64,000 bases of DNA from Thermogemmatispora onikobensis (lineage in GTDB: Bacteria; Chloroflexota; Ktedonobacteria; Ktedonobacterales; Ktedonobacteraceae). The DNA is taken from the NCBI RefSeq assembly GCF_001748285.1, contig NZ_BDGT01000017.1:34007-98006 (forward strand), read 5' to 3'. The notes under the pieces are model-generated. The model did no database searches. It had not been told where the DNA came from and worked only from the letters and a program-made list of their open reading frames with translations. Numbering within the stretch: position 1 is the stretch's first letter; every line of letters begins with the position of its first letter. The position numbers were made by a program, and so were the translations under genes. This document shows positions 26,476 to 34,423 of the stretch, in pieces.

Positions 26476-27608
26476 ACCTTTACCGGACCTCCGCGCGGTT
26501 GCTGCTCCGAAGGTGTCAGCTCAGCATAGGGGACGGACTCGCTATTACTCTGGCGTAGGGGCAAGCGTACCTCGATAGTGGTACCTGCACCGGGACGTGA
26601 CTTAATGTCCAGAGAGCCATCGAGAAGAACGGCGCGTTCCTGCATTCCGGCCAGGCCCAGACCGCGCTCCTGGCCTGGCGTCTTCATCAAGGCCTCGACA
26701 TCGAAGCCGCAACCATTATCGCTGATCGTGGCGTGAACGGCACCTTCCTCCTCCCGCAGCACAATAGAGACCCTGGTCGCATTGGCGTGACGAGCAGTGT
26801 TGGTCAGGGCCTCCTGCACGATGCGATAGAGCACGGTCTCCATCTCGGCGGGCAGCCGCCCCTTGAAGCCTGTGGCCGAAAACTCTACCTCGATAGAGCA
26901 CTTCTGTTGATACTCTTTAATATACCAGCGCAACGCCGGCAAGAGACCGAGGTCGTCCAGAGCGCTAGGGCGCAGATCGATGCTCAAGTTACGAATGGCC
27001 CGCAGCGTTTGATGGGCCAGATTGCGTGTGTCGGCGATACGCTCGCGGGCCTCGGGGCTGGTCACCGACTTCTCCAGGATGGCCAGGCTAATCAGCAGCG
27101 AAGTGAGCATCTGGCTGGTTTCGTCATGCAGCTCGCGGGCGATCCGTTTGCGCTCCTGCTCCTGCGCATTGATGATCTGAGTTGAACGCAGTCGCGAAGC
27201 CTCGTCAATGGCCTCCAGCATCACATTGAAGGTAGCAGCGAGCTGATCGGCTTGAGGATCAAGCCCGGTCAGCGGGGCGCGCAGCGAGCGCTCGCCCTTC
27301 TGGACGCGGCTCATGACCTTGCCCAGATCCATCAATGGCCGGAAAGCGATCTGCAGCAGTAAGAAATTCAGGGCCACACTCACCAGCCAACCCACCGTAA
27401 TAAAAATGATCAGCGAGGTAGGCGTTGCCAGTCCCTGCCGGCTATCGTTCAAATGGGAGGCCAGCCAGGTACCGCCGGTGGCACCAACAAAGATAATGAC
27501 GCTATTGGCGATCAGAACTTTATAGAAGATAGGCAGGCTGAGCAGGGGCCTGAGCAAACTTGGCCAGCTCTGCACCCCGGACCCGGCCAGGATAGTCTTG
27601 CGCTCCAT
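26472..27608 (-). CDS. NarX/DegS-type sensor histidine kinase
   Basis: 378 residues. Two TM helices (FYKVLIANSVIIFVGATGG, LIIFITVGWLVSVALNFLLL) enclose only about 20 outside residues, so it has almost no extracellular sensor. A HAMP-like linker follows (FRPLMDLGKVMSRVQKGE), then HisKA_3 with the phospho-His in RELHDETSQ and an HATPase domain (EALTNTARHANAT, DNGCGFD, GLGLAGMQERA). The signal is more likely membrane- or redox-derived than periplasmic. Co-transcribed with the response regulator. The start lies about 930 bp from the divergent bc operon. Confidence 0.92.
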   Translation of the reverse strand: MERKTILAGSGVQSWPSLLRPLLSLPIFYKVLIANSVIIFVGATGGTWLASHLNDSRQGLATPTSLIIFITVGWLVSVALNFLLLQIAFRPLMDLGKVMSRVQKGERSLRAPLTGLDPQADQLAATFNVMLEAIDEASRLRSTQIINAQEQERKRIARELHDETSQMLTSLLISLAILEKSVTSPEARERIADTRNLAHQTLRAIRNLSIDLRPSALDDLGLLPALRWYIKEYQQKCSIEVEFSATGFKGRLPAEMETVLYRIVQEALTNTARHANATRVSIVLREEEGAVHATISDNGCGFDVEALMKTPGQERGLGLAGMQERAVLLDGSLDIKSRPGAGTTIEVRLPLRQSNSESVPYAELTPSEQQPRGGPVKV

Positions 27609-27839
27609 AGCTCTTGCACCTCTCTACACTTGGCAAGGAGGAGCCTCCCTCTCCTTTAATTGTAGCGTTGGGGGGCTTGCCTGTCAAACGAGCGCACACA
27701 AAACCGCACCTGCCATCCCCGGTTGCCTGTGCTAGCTATACTATTAGCAATTATAAGCTGATACGTTCAGTATAATACTAGTGGTACATCAGTGGAGAGA
27801 GAGTAAAAATGATTGAAAGGTCTTCTCTCCTATTTCTCG

Positions 27840-27870
27840 GCGTTGACAGACCTGGGAGGTCCGTCAACGC
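27840..27870. other. Strong 31-nt stem-loop
   Basis: GCGTTGAC (27840-27847) pairs with GTCAACGC (27863-27870), then one mismatch, then GACCT/AGGTC with a GGG loop. No T-run follows on either strand, so it is not a standard terminator. It lies about 60 nt after a TATAAT (27771-27776) and could be a leader or operator element. Confidence 0.5.
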
Positions 27871-27926
27871 TGGGGGAAGGGAGCAATCCTGAGAGAGGCC
27901 TGGCAAAGCGCGAGGAGGAAGACAGA

Positions 27927-27971
27927 ATCAGGTATTTACCTGATGTTCTCCTCCGGTTCCCATGCTATAAT
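27927..27971 (+). promoter_or_regulatory. Palindromic operator 1 with linked extended -10
   Basis: Perfect palindrome ATCAGGTA-TT-TACCTGAT (27927-27944), then 21 bp, then TG-C-TATAAT with -10 at 27966-27971. The palindrome centre is about 42.5 bp upstream of the predicted start, the class II activator position. No good -35 hexamer is present. Confidence 0.65.
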
Positions 27972-28117
27972 CTTCCGGGCGGCTGAGAACCTCCACGCTG
28001 GCCTTTCTCCTCAAAAGAGGTGTACTACAAGCTAAAACGGGCATGGCCTTCCCTGGAGAACAGAGTGGCCTTCTGGGTGAGAGCGCAGGGGACATGAGCG
28101 AGGTGCCGGCAGACAAA

Positions 28118-28162
28118 ATCAGGTAAACACCTGATGCTCTCCTCGGGAGAACTCTGTAATCT
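28118..28162 (+). promoter_or_regulatory. Palindromic operator 2 with linked -10
   Basis: ATCAGGTAAACACCTGAT (28118-28135), 21 bp, TAATCT (28157-28162). Geometry is identical to operator 1 and the flanks are similar (GACA-AATC before, GATG--CTCCTC after), so the module appears duplicated 191 bp apart. Confidence 0.65.
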
Positions 28163-28373
28163 AACAATGAGGGGCAGAGAAAGAGCGGGCCGCTTCTCGG
28201 GGCGTGCCGAGAGCGGAGGAAGAAGAGGAGGAGCTGCCCCGCCCATCCGTTCGGCCTTACCCATCTGGCGCAGAAGGGGCCTCTTTCCTAGAGGATAAGG
28301 GGCAGAGAGAAGGGGGGAGAGCCGAGCGAAGCAGGACCCTGTTGGGAAGGGGTACTCAGGGAGAGAGCCGGTG

Positions 28374-28382
28374 TGGTATAAT
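28374..28382 (+). promoter_or_regulatory. Extended -10 nearest the bc operon
   Basis: TG-G-TATAAT (28374-28382), about 155 bp before the cytochrome b start. No ATCAGGT palindrome precedes this one. Confidence 0.5.
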
Positions 28383-28536
28383 CTGCCACGCAGCTGAGCG
28401 CCCATCTCCCATCTCGTTGCTGCTAACCAGCCCCAAGCAGGAATTGCTGGACAAAAGCAGGCAAGGAACGAACCTATGAGCGGCAGCTCAGATGGTCGTC
28501 ACGCTCGCTGAGGGATGACAACAGGAGGAACTGTGT

Positions 28537-29358
28537 GTGAGTTCACTACCTGAAAAGAAGAGCTTGCTCGACATCATCACGCAGAAGATAGTGACGAGCC
28601 AGCTCTGGCGATCGATATTCCGCCACGGCTATCCGGACACCCCACTCAACCAGTCGCTGGTGATGATGGGGAACGTCTTCCTGCATCTGCACCCGGTGAA
28701 GGTGAGCCGCCAGGCGATGAAGATCACCTATACCTGGTGTATGGGGGGGATCTCCTTCTTCCTCTTCCTGGTGCTGACCCTGACCGGGGTTTTTCTCATG
28801 TTTTATTATGTTCCTGAGACCCACACGGCCTATCAGAACATCAACCAGCTCAGCAGCGCGGTCTCCTTTGGCCATCTGGTGCGCAACATGCACCGCTGGG
28901 CGGCCCACCTGATGGTCGTCTCCGTGACCCTGCATATGATCCGCGTCTTCTATCATGGGGCTTACAAGCCGCCGCGCGAGTTCAACTGGGTTGTGGGTGT
29001 GGGCCTCTTCTTCTGTACTCTCTTCCTGAGCTTTACAGGCTATTTGCTTCCGTGGGACCAGATTGCTCTGTGGGCGATTACGGTGGGAACCAACCTGGCC
29101 CCGTACACTCCGATTCTCGGTCAGCCGGTCTACCAGGTGCTGGTGGGTGGTCCTGCGGTTGGTCAGGCGACCCTGATTCGCTTCTATGTAGGACACGTGA
29201 TCTTGCTGCCGCTGGCCACGGCTATTCTGCTGGCTGTGCACTTCTGGCGCATCCGTAAGGATGGAGGAGCGGCTGGGCCACCGCCGCCGTCGCGGCGCGA
29301 GCTGGAAGCCCGTCTGGCAGAAGCTGAGCAGGGGCTGGCGCCAACGGCTGCGCGCTAG
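28537..29358 (+). CDS. qcrB: Cytochrome b (b6-type, N-terminal half) of menaquinol bc complex
   Basis: 273 residues from a GTG with RBS AGGAGGAA. Four-helix cytochrome b core. The haem ligands are spaced His-x13-His in helix B (HRWAAH ... LHMIRVF) and His-x14-His in helix D (GHVILLP ... AVHFWRI), the x14 spacing being the b6/QcrB form. Cys68 in TWCMGGISF matches the cysteine that binds the extra haem ci in cytochrome b6 and Bacillus QcrB. GYLLPWDQIALWA is the Qo-side motif. It oxidises menaquinol in the membrane and passes electrons to the Rieske protein. A hydrophilic tail follows helix D. First gene of the operon. Confidence 0.93.
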   Translation: MSSLPEKKSLLDIITQKIVTSQLWRSIFRHGYPDTPLNQSLVMMGNVFLHLHPVKVSRQAMKITYTWCMGGISFFLFLVLTLTGVFLMFYYVPETHTAYQNINQLSSAVSFGHLVRNMHRWAAHLMVVSVTLHMIRVFYHGAYKPPREFNWVVGVGLFFCTLFLSFTGYLLPWDQIALWAITVGTNLAPYTPILGQPVYQVLVGGPAVGQATLIRFYVGHVILLPLATAILLAVHFWRIRKDGGAAGPPPPSRRELEARLAEAEQGLAPTAAR

Positions 29359-29682
29359 CCCTAGCGCTAGGCTAGCTATTGCTTGCCTGCCTGCTTCCTT
29401 GCTTACTGTTCAGCAGGCGAGGCGAGAGGTACTCTGATCTGAGCGGGAGGCCCCTGGCTGAGGAAAGTAGCTATGAAGCCTTGAGGAGGCTCTCCTTCGC
29501 CGGCGCGGCTCTTCCTTCCTTCCAGGATGGGTAAGGCCTGCCCCGCTCGCTCAAGGATTAAAAGCGGGACTAAGAAAGAGAAGCCGTTGCTGTCTCTGGC
29601 TGCTCACCAGGCCAGCCAGTCTGGCCTGGCCTGTCAAGAAAAGCTGGCTCAGGGATTAGAACGAAGATGAGAGGATAGGCCA
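29359..29682. other. Gap within the bc operon, 324 bp
   Basis: Opens with a near-palindrome built of GCTAGC and CTAG units (29354-29376) that includes the qcrB stop codon, then tetranucleotide-like TGCC/TTGC runs. No gene seen. The hairpin could tune the stoichiometry of qcrB to the downstream genes. Confidence 0.4.
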
Positions 29683-30222
29683 ATGGCAATCGAACAGGAG
29701 CCAAAGGTACAGACGCAAGCAGCGGCAACCCAGCGACGCTATCGCACGCTGGCGGTAGTGAGGCAGGAGGCCATCACGCGCGTTGAGAAACCGCTGGAGG
29801 ACTCGGTTTTTGTCTGGCCTCATCTGCTGGTGCGAGAGTTCTTTGCCTCCACCATCGTGATGGTCATGCTGACCCTGCTCTCGGTGGCAATCGACGCGCC
29901 GCTGCGGGAGCCGGCGAACCCCAACGTCACGCCGAACCCGGCCAAGGCTCCCTGGTACTTCCTGGGCTTGCAGGAGCTGCTGCACTACTTCCCACCAACG
30001 ACTGCCGGTGTGCTCATTCCGGGGCTGGTGCTGGTCGGCCTGGCCTGCCTGCCCTACGTGGATCGCAATCCCAGCCGTGCCTACGCAGACCGTAAGATCG
30101 CCATTGTGACCTTCACAATGTTTGTGGTCTTCTGGGCCTGCGTGACCCTGGCCGGGAGTTTCTTCCGTGGCCCCGGCTGGGTGTGGTACTGGCCCTGGCA
30201 GGGTCTTTTCTTCGACCTGTAA
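29683..30222 (+). CDS. qcrC: Cytochrome b C-terminal half (subunit IV / QcrC-like)
   Basis: 179 residues with three TM helices: FFASTIVMVMLTLLSVAI, AGVLIPGLVLVGLACLP and AIVTFTMFVVFWACVTLAG. NPAKAPWYFLGLQELLHYF is the Qo-site motif in the form found in menaquinol-oxidising QcrC proteins, in place of PEWY of ubiquinol or plastoquinol enzymes. It pairs with qcrB to complete the cytochrome b fold. It carries no fused cytochrome c domain, unlike Bacillus QcrC; a separate cytochrome c is encoded at 31221. Confidence 0.9.
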   Translation: MAIEQEPKVQTQAAATQRRYRTLAVVRQEAITRVEKPLEDSVFVWPHLLVREFFASTIVMVMLTLLSVAIDAPLREPANPNVTPNPAKAPWYFLGLQELLHYFPPTTAGVLIPGLVLVGLACLPYVDRNPSRAYADRKIAIVTFTMFVVFWACVTLAGSFFRGPGWVWYWPWQGLFFDL

Positions 30223-30261
30223 GGGAACTCTGGGAAAACGGAAGGAAAGGATCTGTTCTCT

Positions 30262-30966
30262 ATGAGTATGGATTTCCCGCCGCGGGATGTAGATAGGCCA
30301 CCCTTGACACCGCAGCAGTACGAGGTGCTCCACGGCGGCGGCGCAGAGGCTGCCGAGCTTGCCCGGCAACGCCTTTCGCGCCGGCGCTTTCTGCGCCGTG
30401 CCACGCTGGCTGTCTGGGGCCTCTCGGCGACGACTGCGGTGGCCGGGGCGTTGAATATGCTCTATCCGAATCTGGCTGGTCAGTTCGGCTCGGCCCTCAA
30501 TGTGGGCAATAAGAGCGATTTCCCTGCTGCCAAGCCATCTGAGGCCAAGCTGGATCAGTCTGGGGTCTTTTATCGCCAGGAGGCCAAGACCTATGTGGTC
30601 CATCTTGCCAAGGATACGCCTTTATTGCTCTCCGGCCAGTCTCTGAGCGATCAGCTGGATTCAGAGTGGATTGTCAAGGATAGCGATGGCTCGTACTGGG
30701 TGGCGCTCTATCAGCGTTGCGTCCATCTGGGCTGCACGGTGCCATTCCGCGATGACTGTGTGAGCTTTAAGTGCCCGTGCCACGGCTCGCATTATAATGT
30801 CGATGGCGAGTTCCTCGATGGCCCGGCGCCCCGCAGCCTGGATCGCTTCCGCATTCTCTTCCAGGGTGAGAGCGTGATCGTGGACACGTCTCAGTTGAAC
30901 AATAAGGTTCAGCACCCCGATGCGTCCACCCGCCTGATCCCCGAGCCGACGATTGCCTGCGCCTGA
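30262..30966 (+). CDS. qcrA: Rieske [2Fe-2S] protein of the bc complex
   Basis: 234 residues. An N-terminal Tat-like anchor (SRRRFLRRATLAVWGLSATTAVAG) is followed by the Rieske fold with both cluster loops: CVHLGC (Cys and His ligands plus disulfide Cys) and CPCHGSH. It carries electrons from menaquinol at the Qo site to the cytochrome c/cupredoxin domain. It starts 39 bp after qcrC, with RBS GAAAGGA upstream. Confidence 0.93.
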   Translation: MSMDFPPRDVDRPPLTPQQYEVLHGGGAEAAELARQRLSRRRFLRRATLAVWGLSATTAVAGALNMLYPNLAGQFGSALNVGNKSDFPAAKPSEAKLDQSGVFYRQEAKTYVVHLAKDTPLLLSGQSLSDQLDSEWIVKDSDGSYWVALYQRCVHLGCTVPFRDDCVSFKCPCHGSHYNVDGEFLDGPAPRSLDRFRILFQGESVIVDTSQLNNKVQHPDASTRLIPEPTIACA

Positions 30967-31220
30967 TGGTCGCTTTCTCTTCTCCGCCCCCTGGACGGGT
31001 AGGGTGGGCTGGCCAGGAAGTGCCCGAGAGGACCAGGCCCCTAGAGAGGCAGTGGCGGTAGCTTCGACCCGACCCGGCTGGCTCTTCCCGCCAGTACGGT
31101 CTCTGTCTGACCTGGCTCTCCGCTGGCCTCTGACATCTGGAGGCTGCCTGCTCCCCGTGCAGGTTCCTGGCTGGAGGTAAGAGAAGGGACACAGGGAAAA
31201 CTCTTGGAAAGGTAGCGCGT

Positions 31221-32201
31221 ATGATCAATCCTGTCCAGGCAGCTATAGGCATTGTCGTGCTGCTGGTGGCCGTTGGCGGCCTGCTCTATCTCTTTTACTC
31301 GCGTACAAATGCGGTTCAGAAGAGCGGCTACGGGGCGCTGATCATGCTCTCCCTGATCACGCTGATGATCCCTGTCTTCTGGATCATGGAGAGTAATGGC
31401 CAGGCGATGGCTAAGGTCCAGCAGCATCAAACGGCTCTGGAGCGCGGCGCTGAGCTATATGCTCAGTACTGCTTCCAGTGTCATGGTACGAAGGGCCAGG
31501 GGCGTGTCGGCCCCAGCTTGAACAATAATCCCCAGGTCAATAAGTTGAGCGATAATGATCTGCTGCGCATTATTAGCGCGGGTATCTATAATACAAGTAC
31601 TAATCAGCTCAACGTGGCAATCATGCCGGCCTGGAGTGAGGATTATGGTGGCCCTCTGACCAACATTGATATCCAATATCTCTTTGAGCTGATTCGCTCG
31701 TCTGATCCGGATTATTTGAAGGCCAATGGTCTGCCATCTGGTAACGGCTTTGACCAGGTGCCGGGGCTAATCCAGAAGAATAACCCTACGGCCTATCAGA
31801 CAGCGGTCGCTCAGGAGAGTAGCGGTCAGTTTGGCAATCCGGTCGATCTGACTTCGAAAAAGAATGTCACGATCGATATGGTGACTGCCCCCAGTGGGGC
31901 AAGCTGCTCGCCGGCCTGCTATGATCCGATCTATGTGAAGGTGAAGGTCGGAACCACGATTACCTGGGTGAATAAGGATACTCAGGCTCATACGGTCACG
32001 GCTCTGCAGACGGAGGATCTCAACAATAAGAAGATCGCCTCAAACATTTTCGACTCTGGTCTGTCAAAGCCGATCTTGACCAATGGTACCTTCAGCTACA
32101 CGGTGACGATGGCGGCCTATAATCTGAATAAGGACCATAAGGTCTACTACTATTGCCAGTACCATCCAAGCATGGTGGCGGTTCTCTTGATTGTGCCCTA
32201 A
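31221..32201 (+). CDS. Membrane-anchored cytochrome c fused to an amicyanin-like cupredoxin
   Basis: 326 residues. An N-terminal signal/anchor (AIGIVVLLVAVGGLLYLFY) and a second TM (LIMLSLITLMIPVFWIM) are followed by a mono-haem cytochrome c (CFQCH, about residue 90; distal Met probably in AIMPAWS) and a C-terminal cupredoxin (about 210-326). Copper ligands are visible: His in AHTVTAL and Cys-x2-His-x2-Met in YCQYHPSM, the amicyanin spacing. A haem and a type-1 copper in one polypeptide inside the bc operon suggests it accepts electrons from the Rieske protein and delivers them onward to a terminal oxidase. GAAAGG lies upstream of the ATG. Confidence 0.88.
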   Translation: MINPVQAAIGIVVLLVAVGGLLYLFYSRTNAVQKSGYGALIMLSLITLMIPVFWIMESNGQAMAKVQQHQTALERGAELYAQYCFQCHGTKGQGRVGPSLNNNPQVNKLSDNDLLRIISAGIYNTSTNQLNVAIMPAWSEDYGGPLTNIDIQYLFELIRSSDPDYLKANGLPSGNGFDQVPGLIQKNNPTAYQTAVAQESSGQFGNPVDLTSKKNVTIDMVTAPSGASCSPACYDPIYVKVKVGTTITWVNKDTQAHTVTALQTEDLNNKKIASNIFDSGLSKPILTNGTFSYTVTMAAYNLNKDHKVYYYCQYHPSMVAVLLIVP

Positions 32202-32715
32202 TCAGAAGCCGCTTGCTGAGAGTGCGACCTGCTTGGTCTGGCTGCCAGCCTTGTATATAATGTCTGACTACCTGATCGCTTCCTTTGCTGCTCTCTTGAG
32301 TCAGGCTGAGAGAGGCTGAGAGAGCAGGAGGAGCACGGACTGTATAGGCTGGCAGCCAGGTGGATACTGGGGTCTGCGTAGACGCCCAACGTCAGCGCAG
32401 ATGAGCGTGAGGGCGCCTTTCGCCGCGCAAGGAACTACTGGCCAGGAGATCACCAGCTGGGAGCAGAGAGAGGGTAGATCAATGGCTGCAGATCAGCGAG
32501 CAATTGCTCGCTCCCGGGAGGGATGGTCTCCTGGCCCATATGGAGGTCTGCAAGGCAATGCCAGGGGTTGCTGGTCTAGCATGGACTGACGAGCGGCCAG
32601 GGGAAGTCTCTTACTCCCGGCGAAAGGCGCGATGATCAGAGCGGGGCTTCGTGCCCCATATCAAGCATGTCGCCGCAACTGTTTGTGGTACATGTCGTTG
32701 AAAGGGCTGGCAACT
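32202..32715. other. Intergenic, 514 bp, with promoter and leader hairpin
   Basis: A promoter at 32233-32261 is followed by an inverted repeat CTGCTCTCT / AGAGAGCAG (32288-32296 / 32319-32327) whose loop side carries two copies of GGCTGAGAGA. A 62-codon frame at 32401 has no similarity. The downstream gene may thus be expressed apart from the bc operon. Confidence 0.45.
32233..32261 (+). promoter_or_regulatory. Predicted promoter for the 12-TM protein gene
   Basis: TTGGTC (32233-32238), 17-bp spacer, TATAAT (32256-32261). Confidence 0.6.
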
Positions 32716-34221
32716 ATGCAGAGAGTTCAACCACGGGAGCTGCCTGAGCGCATGTCGTGGGCACGTGCCCTGATCTTTGGTGTCGGCTTCTTCTTCATTA
32801 CAGCCTTGCTGATCGGGCAGCTTCCGGGCTATATTTTCGATGAGCTGACAGCTTCCACGCTGCAGGGCATGGAGCAAGGCTCGCTTGCCCTCGGCCTGGT
32901 CTGCTTGCTCGGCTTCTTCGTTGTTGAGGTTATTGTCCTTCTCTTTGACCCCAAGCCGTTGCTACCGCCTATGCTCTTTGTGGGCCTGGGCCTGGTGCTC
33001 TTCGTCGGGGGGCTGGCGCTGCTCTTCTGGGCCGTGCTCACCCCGGTGACGGCAGGGGGGGTCACGACGAACAGCCAGTACTTTCCATCGGCGAACCTCT
33101 TCTGGAACCCGCTCCTCGATGGAAATGTGCTCTGGCTGGAGCCGGGGGCTGTTGATTTTGTGTTGATCGCCATTGTGCTCCTCATCGCCGGAGCAGCTGC
33201 TATGTTCTATGGGGGCCTGGCGCTCAAGGAGCAGCGCGATCCCGATCGCAGCGATCCCGGGACCACGCCGATGATTCGTAGCCTCACGGTCCTGGGCAGT
33301 GTGGTCCTCTTTGCCTACATGCTCTTCTCCATGTTGGTTGATCCCAACGCCCTGGCGGCCCGCATCAATCCGTCCTGCCCCGCAGCGATCGATTTCGCCA
33401 AGGGCTGTGGGATGATCACCGGTCTCTTTGTGGTGAATGCTATCGAGGGCACGCTGCTAGCCATTGCCGTGGCTGCGACTCTGGGGGCTTTTGCTCTGCG
33501 CCTTCACTATCTGATGCGCCCGGTGCGCAAGCGTGTCATGGCGCCTTTTTATGCAGTGGGGGTCAATCTCCTGCCCTTCGGCCTGGCTTTCCTGCTGCTC
33601 TGGTTCTTCCTCTATCCGTTGCTTGACTGGATTCACAGCTGGTCTCTGGCGGGTCTTGGTGACTGGCTGACGGTCTGTGCGCGTAAGTCGGTGGTGCCGG
33701 GTTCCTGTACCTTCTCGCAGCAAGCTGGCTACATCGTCGATGCTTTCTTGACGATGAACTTCTTTGTCCTGCTGATGGCGGCGGTTCGCGTCTGGCGTAC
33801 GAACCGCAACCTGGTCATCATTGGAAGTTTCTGGGTGGCGGCGATTCTGGGCCTGGCGACCCTGGTGACCCACCTGCATCCCGAGGAGGCGCTGATCGCT
33901 CTGCTCCTCTGTGGCGGCACGCTGGTCATGGTCACGATCTGGACAAGCGTGGCGCGGCGCGAGTTCTCCGTGGTGGGCGAGCGCAATCTCGGCTGTCTCG
34001 GCCAGTGGCTTGTGGTGGGCACCTGTCTCTTCGTCTATATTGCCGCCTTTGCCTTCTTCTCGATCCCCGGCTTCCGAGAGACAGAGCCGAATATTACCTT
34101 TACGCCGGGCCTCTTGATCCCCGGCAAAGGCGCGCCCGACGCGATCATTGTCTTTGTCCTGATGGGCTTGCTTGCCGCTCTCCAGTTCTACTTCCTGGTG
34201 CGCAATCGCTATAAGGTGTAG
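32716..34221 (+). CDS. Polytopic membrane protein of unknown function at the end of the bc operon
   Basis: 501 residues from the ATG at 32716 (RBS AAAGGG); an earlier ATG at 32692 has no RBS. About 12 hydrophobic segments, e.g. LIFGVGFFFITALLIGQ, MLFVGLGLVLFVGGLALLFW, VLIAIVLLIAGAAAMFYGG and AIIVFVLMGLLAALQFYFL. A loop holds two cysteines (NPSCPAAIDFAKGCG), and LVTHLHPEEALIALLLC has a His pair in a TM region. No transporter or oxidase signature is recognised. Position after the cytochrome c-cupredoxin gene suggests a respiratory role, but it has its own promoter and is followed by a strong terminator. Confidence 0.7.
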   Translation: MQRVQPRELPERMSWARALIFGVGFFFITALLIGQLPGYIFDELTASTLQGMEQGSLALGLVCLLGFFVVEVIVLLFDPKPLLPPMLFVGLGLVLFVGGLALLFWAVLTPVTAGGVTTNSQYFPSANLFWNPLLDGNVLWLEPGAVDFVLIAIVLLIAGAAAMFYGGLALKEQRDPDRSDPGTTPMIRSLTVLGSVVLFAYMLFSMLVDPNALAARINPSCPAAIDFAKGCGMITGLFVVNAIEGTLLAIAVAATLGAFALRLHYLMRPVRKRVMAPFYAVGVNLLPFGLAFLLLWFFLYPLLDWIHSWSLAGLGDWLTVCARKSVVPGSCTFSQQAGYIVDAFLTMNFFVLLMAAVRVWRTNRNLVIIGSFWVAAILGLATLVTHLHPEEALIALLLCGGTLVMVTIWTSVARREFSVVGERNLGCLGQWLVVGTCLFVYIAAFAFFSIPGFRETEPNITFTPGLLIPGKGAPDAIIVFVLMGLLAALQFYFLVRNRYKV

Positions 34222-34293
34222 TCTGGGGAGAGAGAAAGGCAGTGGAGAAGGCTGCCTGAGCAAGAAGAGGAGCGGCTAGCGCTCTTTCAGAAA

Positions 34294-34362
34294 AGCGTCG
34301 CAGGGCTGGCTGGTATCCGTGAGATCAGTGCAGGGACCAGCGCCTGCGACGCTCTCTTTTTT
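34294..34362 (+). terminator. Strong Rho-independent terminator with long stem
   Basis: AGCGTCGCAGG (34294-34304) pairs perfectly with CCTGCGACGCT (34343-34353), the inner part GCTGGT/ACCAGC (34309-34314 / 34336-34341) extends it, and CTCTTTTTT follows. It ends the upstream unit just before the glgA promoter. Confidence 0.8.
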
Positions 34363-34377
34363 GGCAGCGGAATGATG

Positions 34378-34383
34378 TATAAT
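34378..34383 (+). promoter_or_regulatory. -10 element for glgA
   Basis: TATAAT about 40 bp before the glgA ATG, immediately after the terminator. No clear -35 hexamer. Confidence 0.5.
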
Positions 34384-34423
34384 GGGGGACAGATTGTGAG
34401 AACGGGAAGACCAGGTAGGCAGT

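Larger units (their letters stand above)
27609..28536. other. Long divergent regulatory region, 928 bp
   Basis: No gene is convincing here. It holds -10 boxes at 27771-27776, 27966-27971, 28157-28162 and 28377-28382 (plus strand), a possible minus-strand -10 (27750-27755), a strong hairpin (27840-27870) and two palindromic operators (27927-27944, 28118-28135). A 26-codon frame at 27809 spans the hairpin but has only GGAGAGAGAG upstream and no similarity. Confidence 0.6.

Noticed and set aside
27809..27889. 26-codon peptide spanning the 31-nt hairpin, as a leader peptide
   Set aside because: No regulatory codon run and no downstream gene at attenuator distance; the hairpin itself is reported instead.
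33457..34263. 268-codon minus-strand frame
   Set aside because: Entirely antisense to the membrane-protein gene; His/Gln/Glu/Arg-rich product is the mirror of TM-coding DNA.
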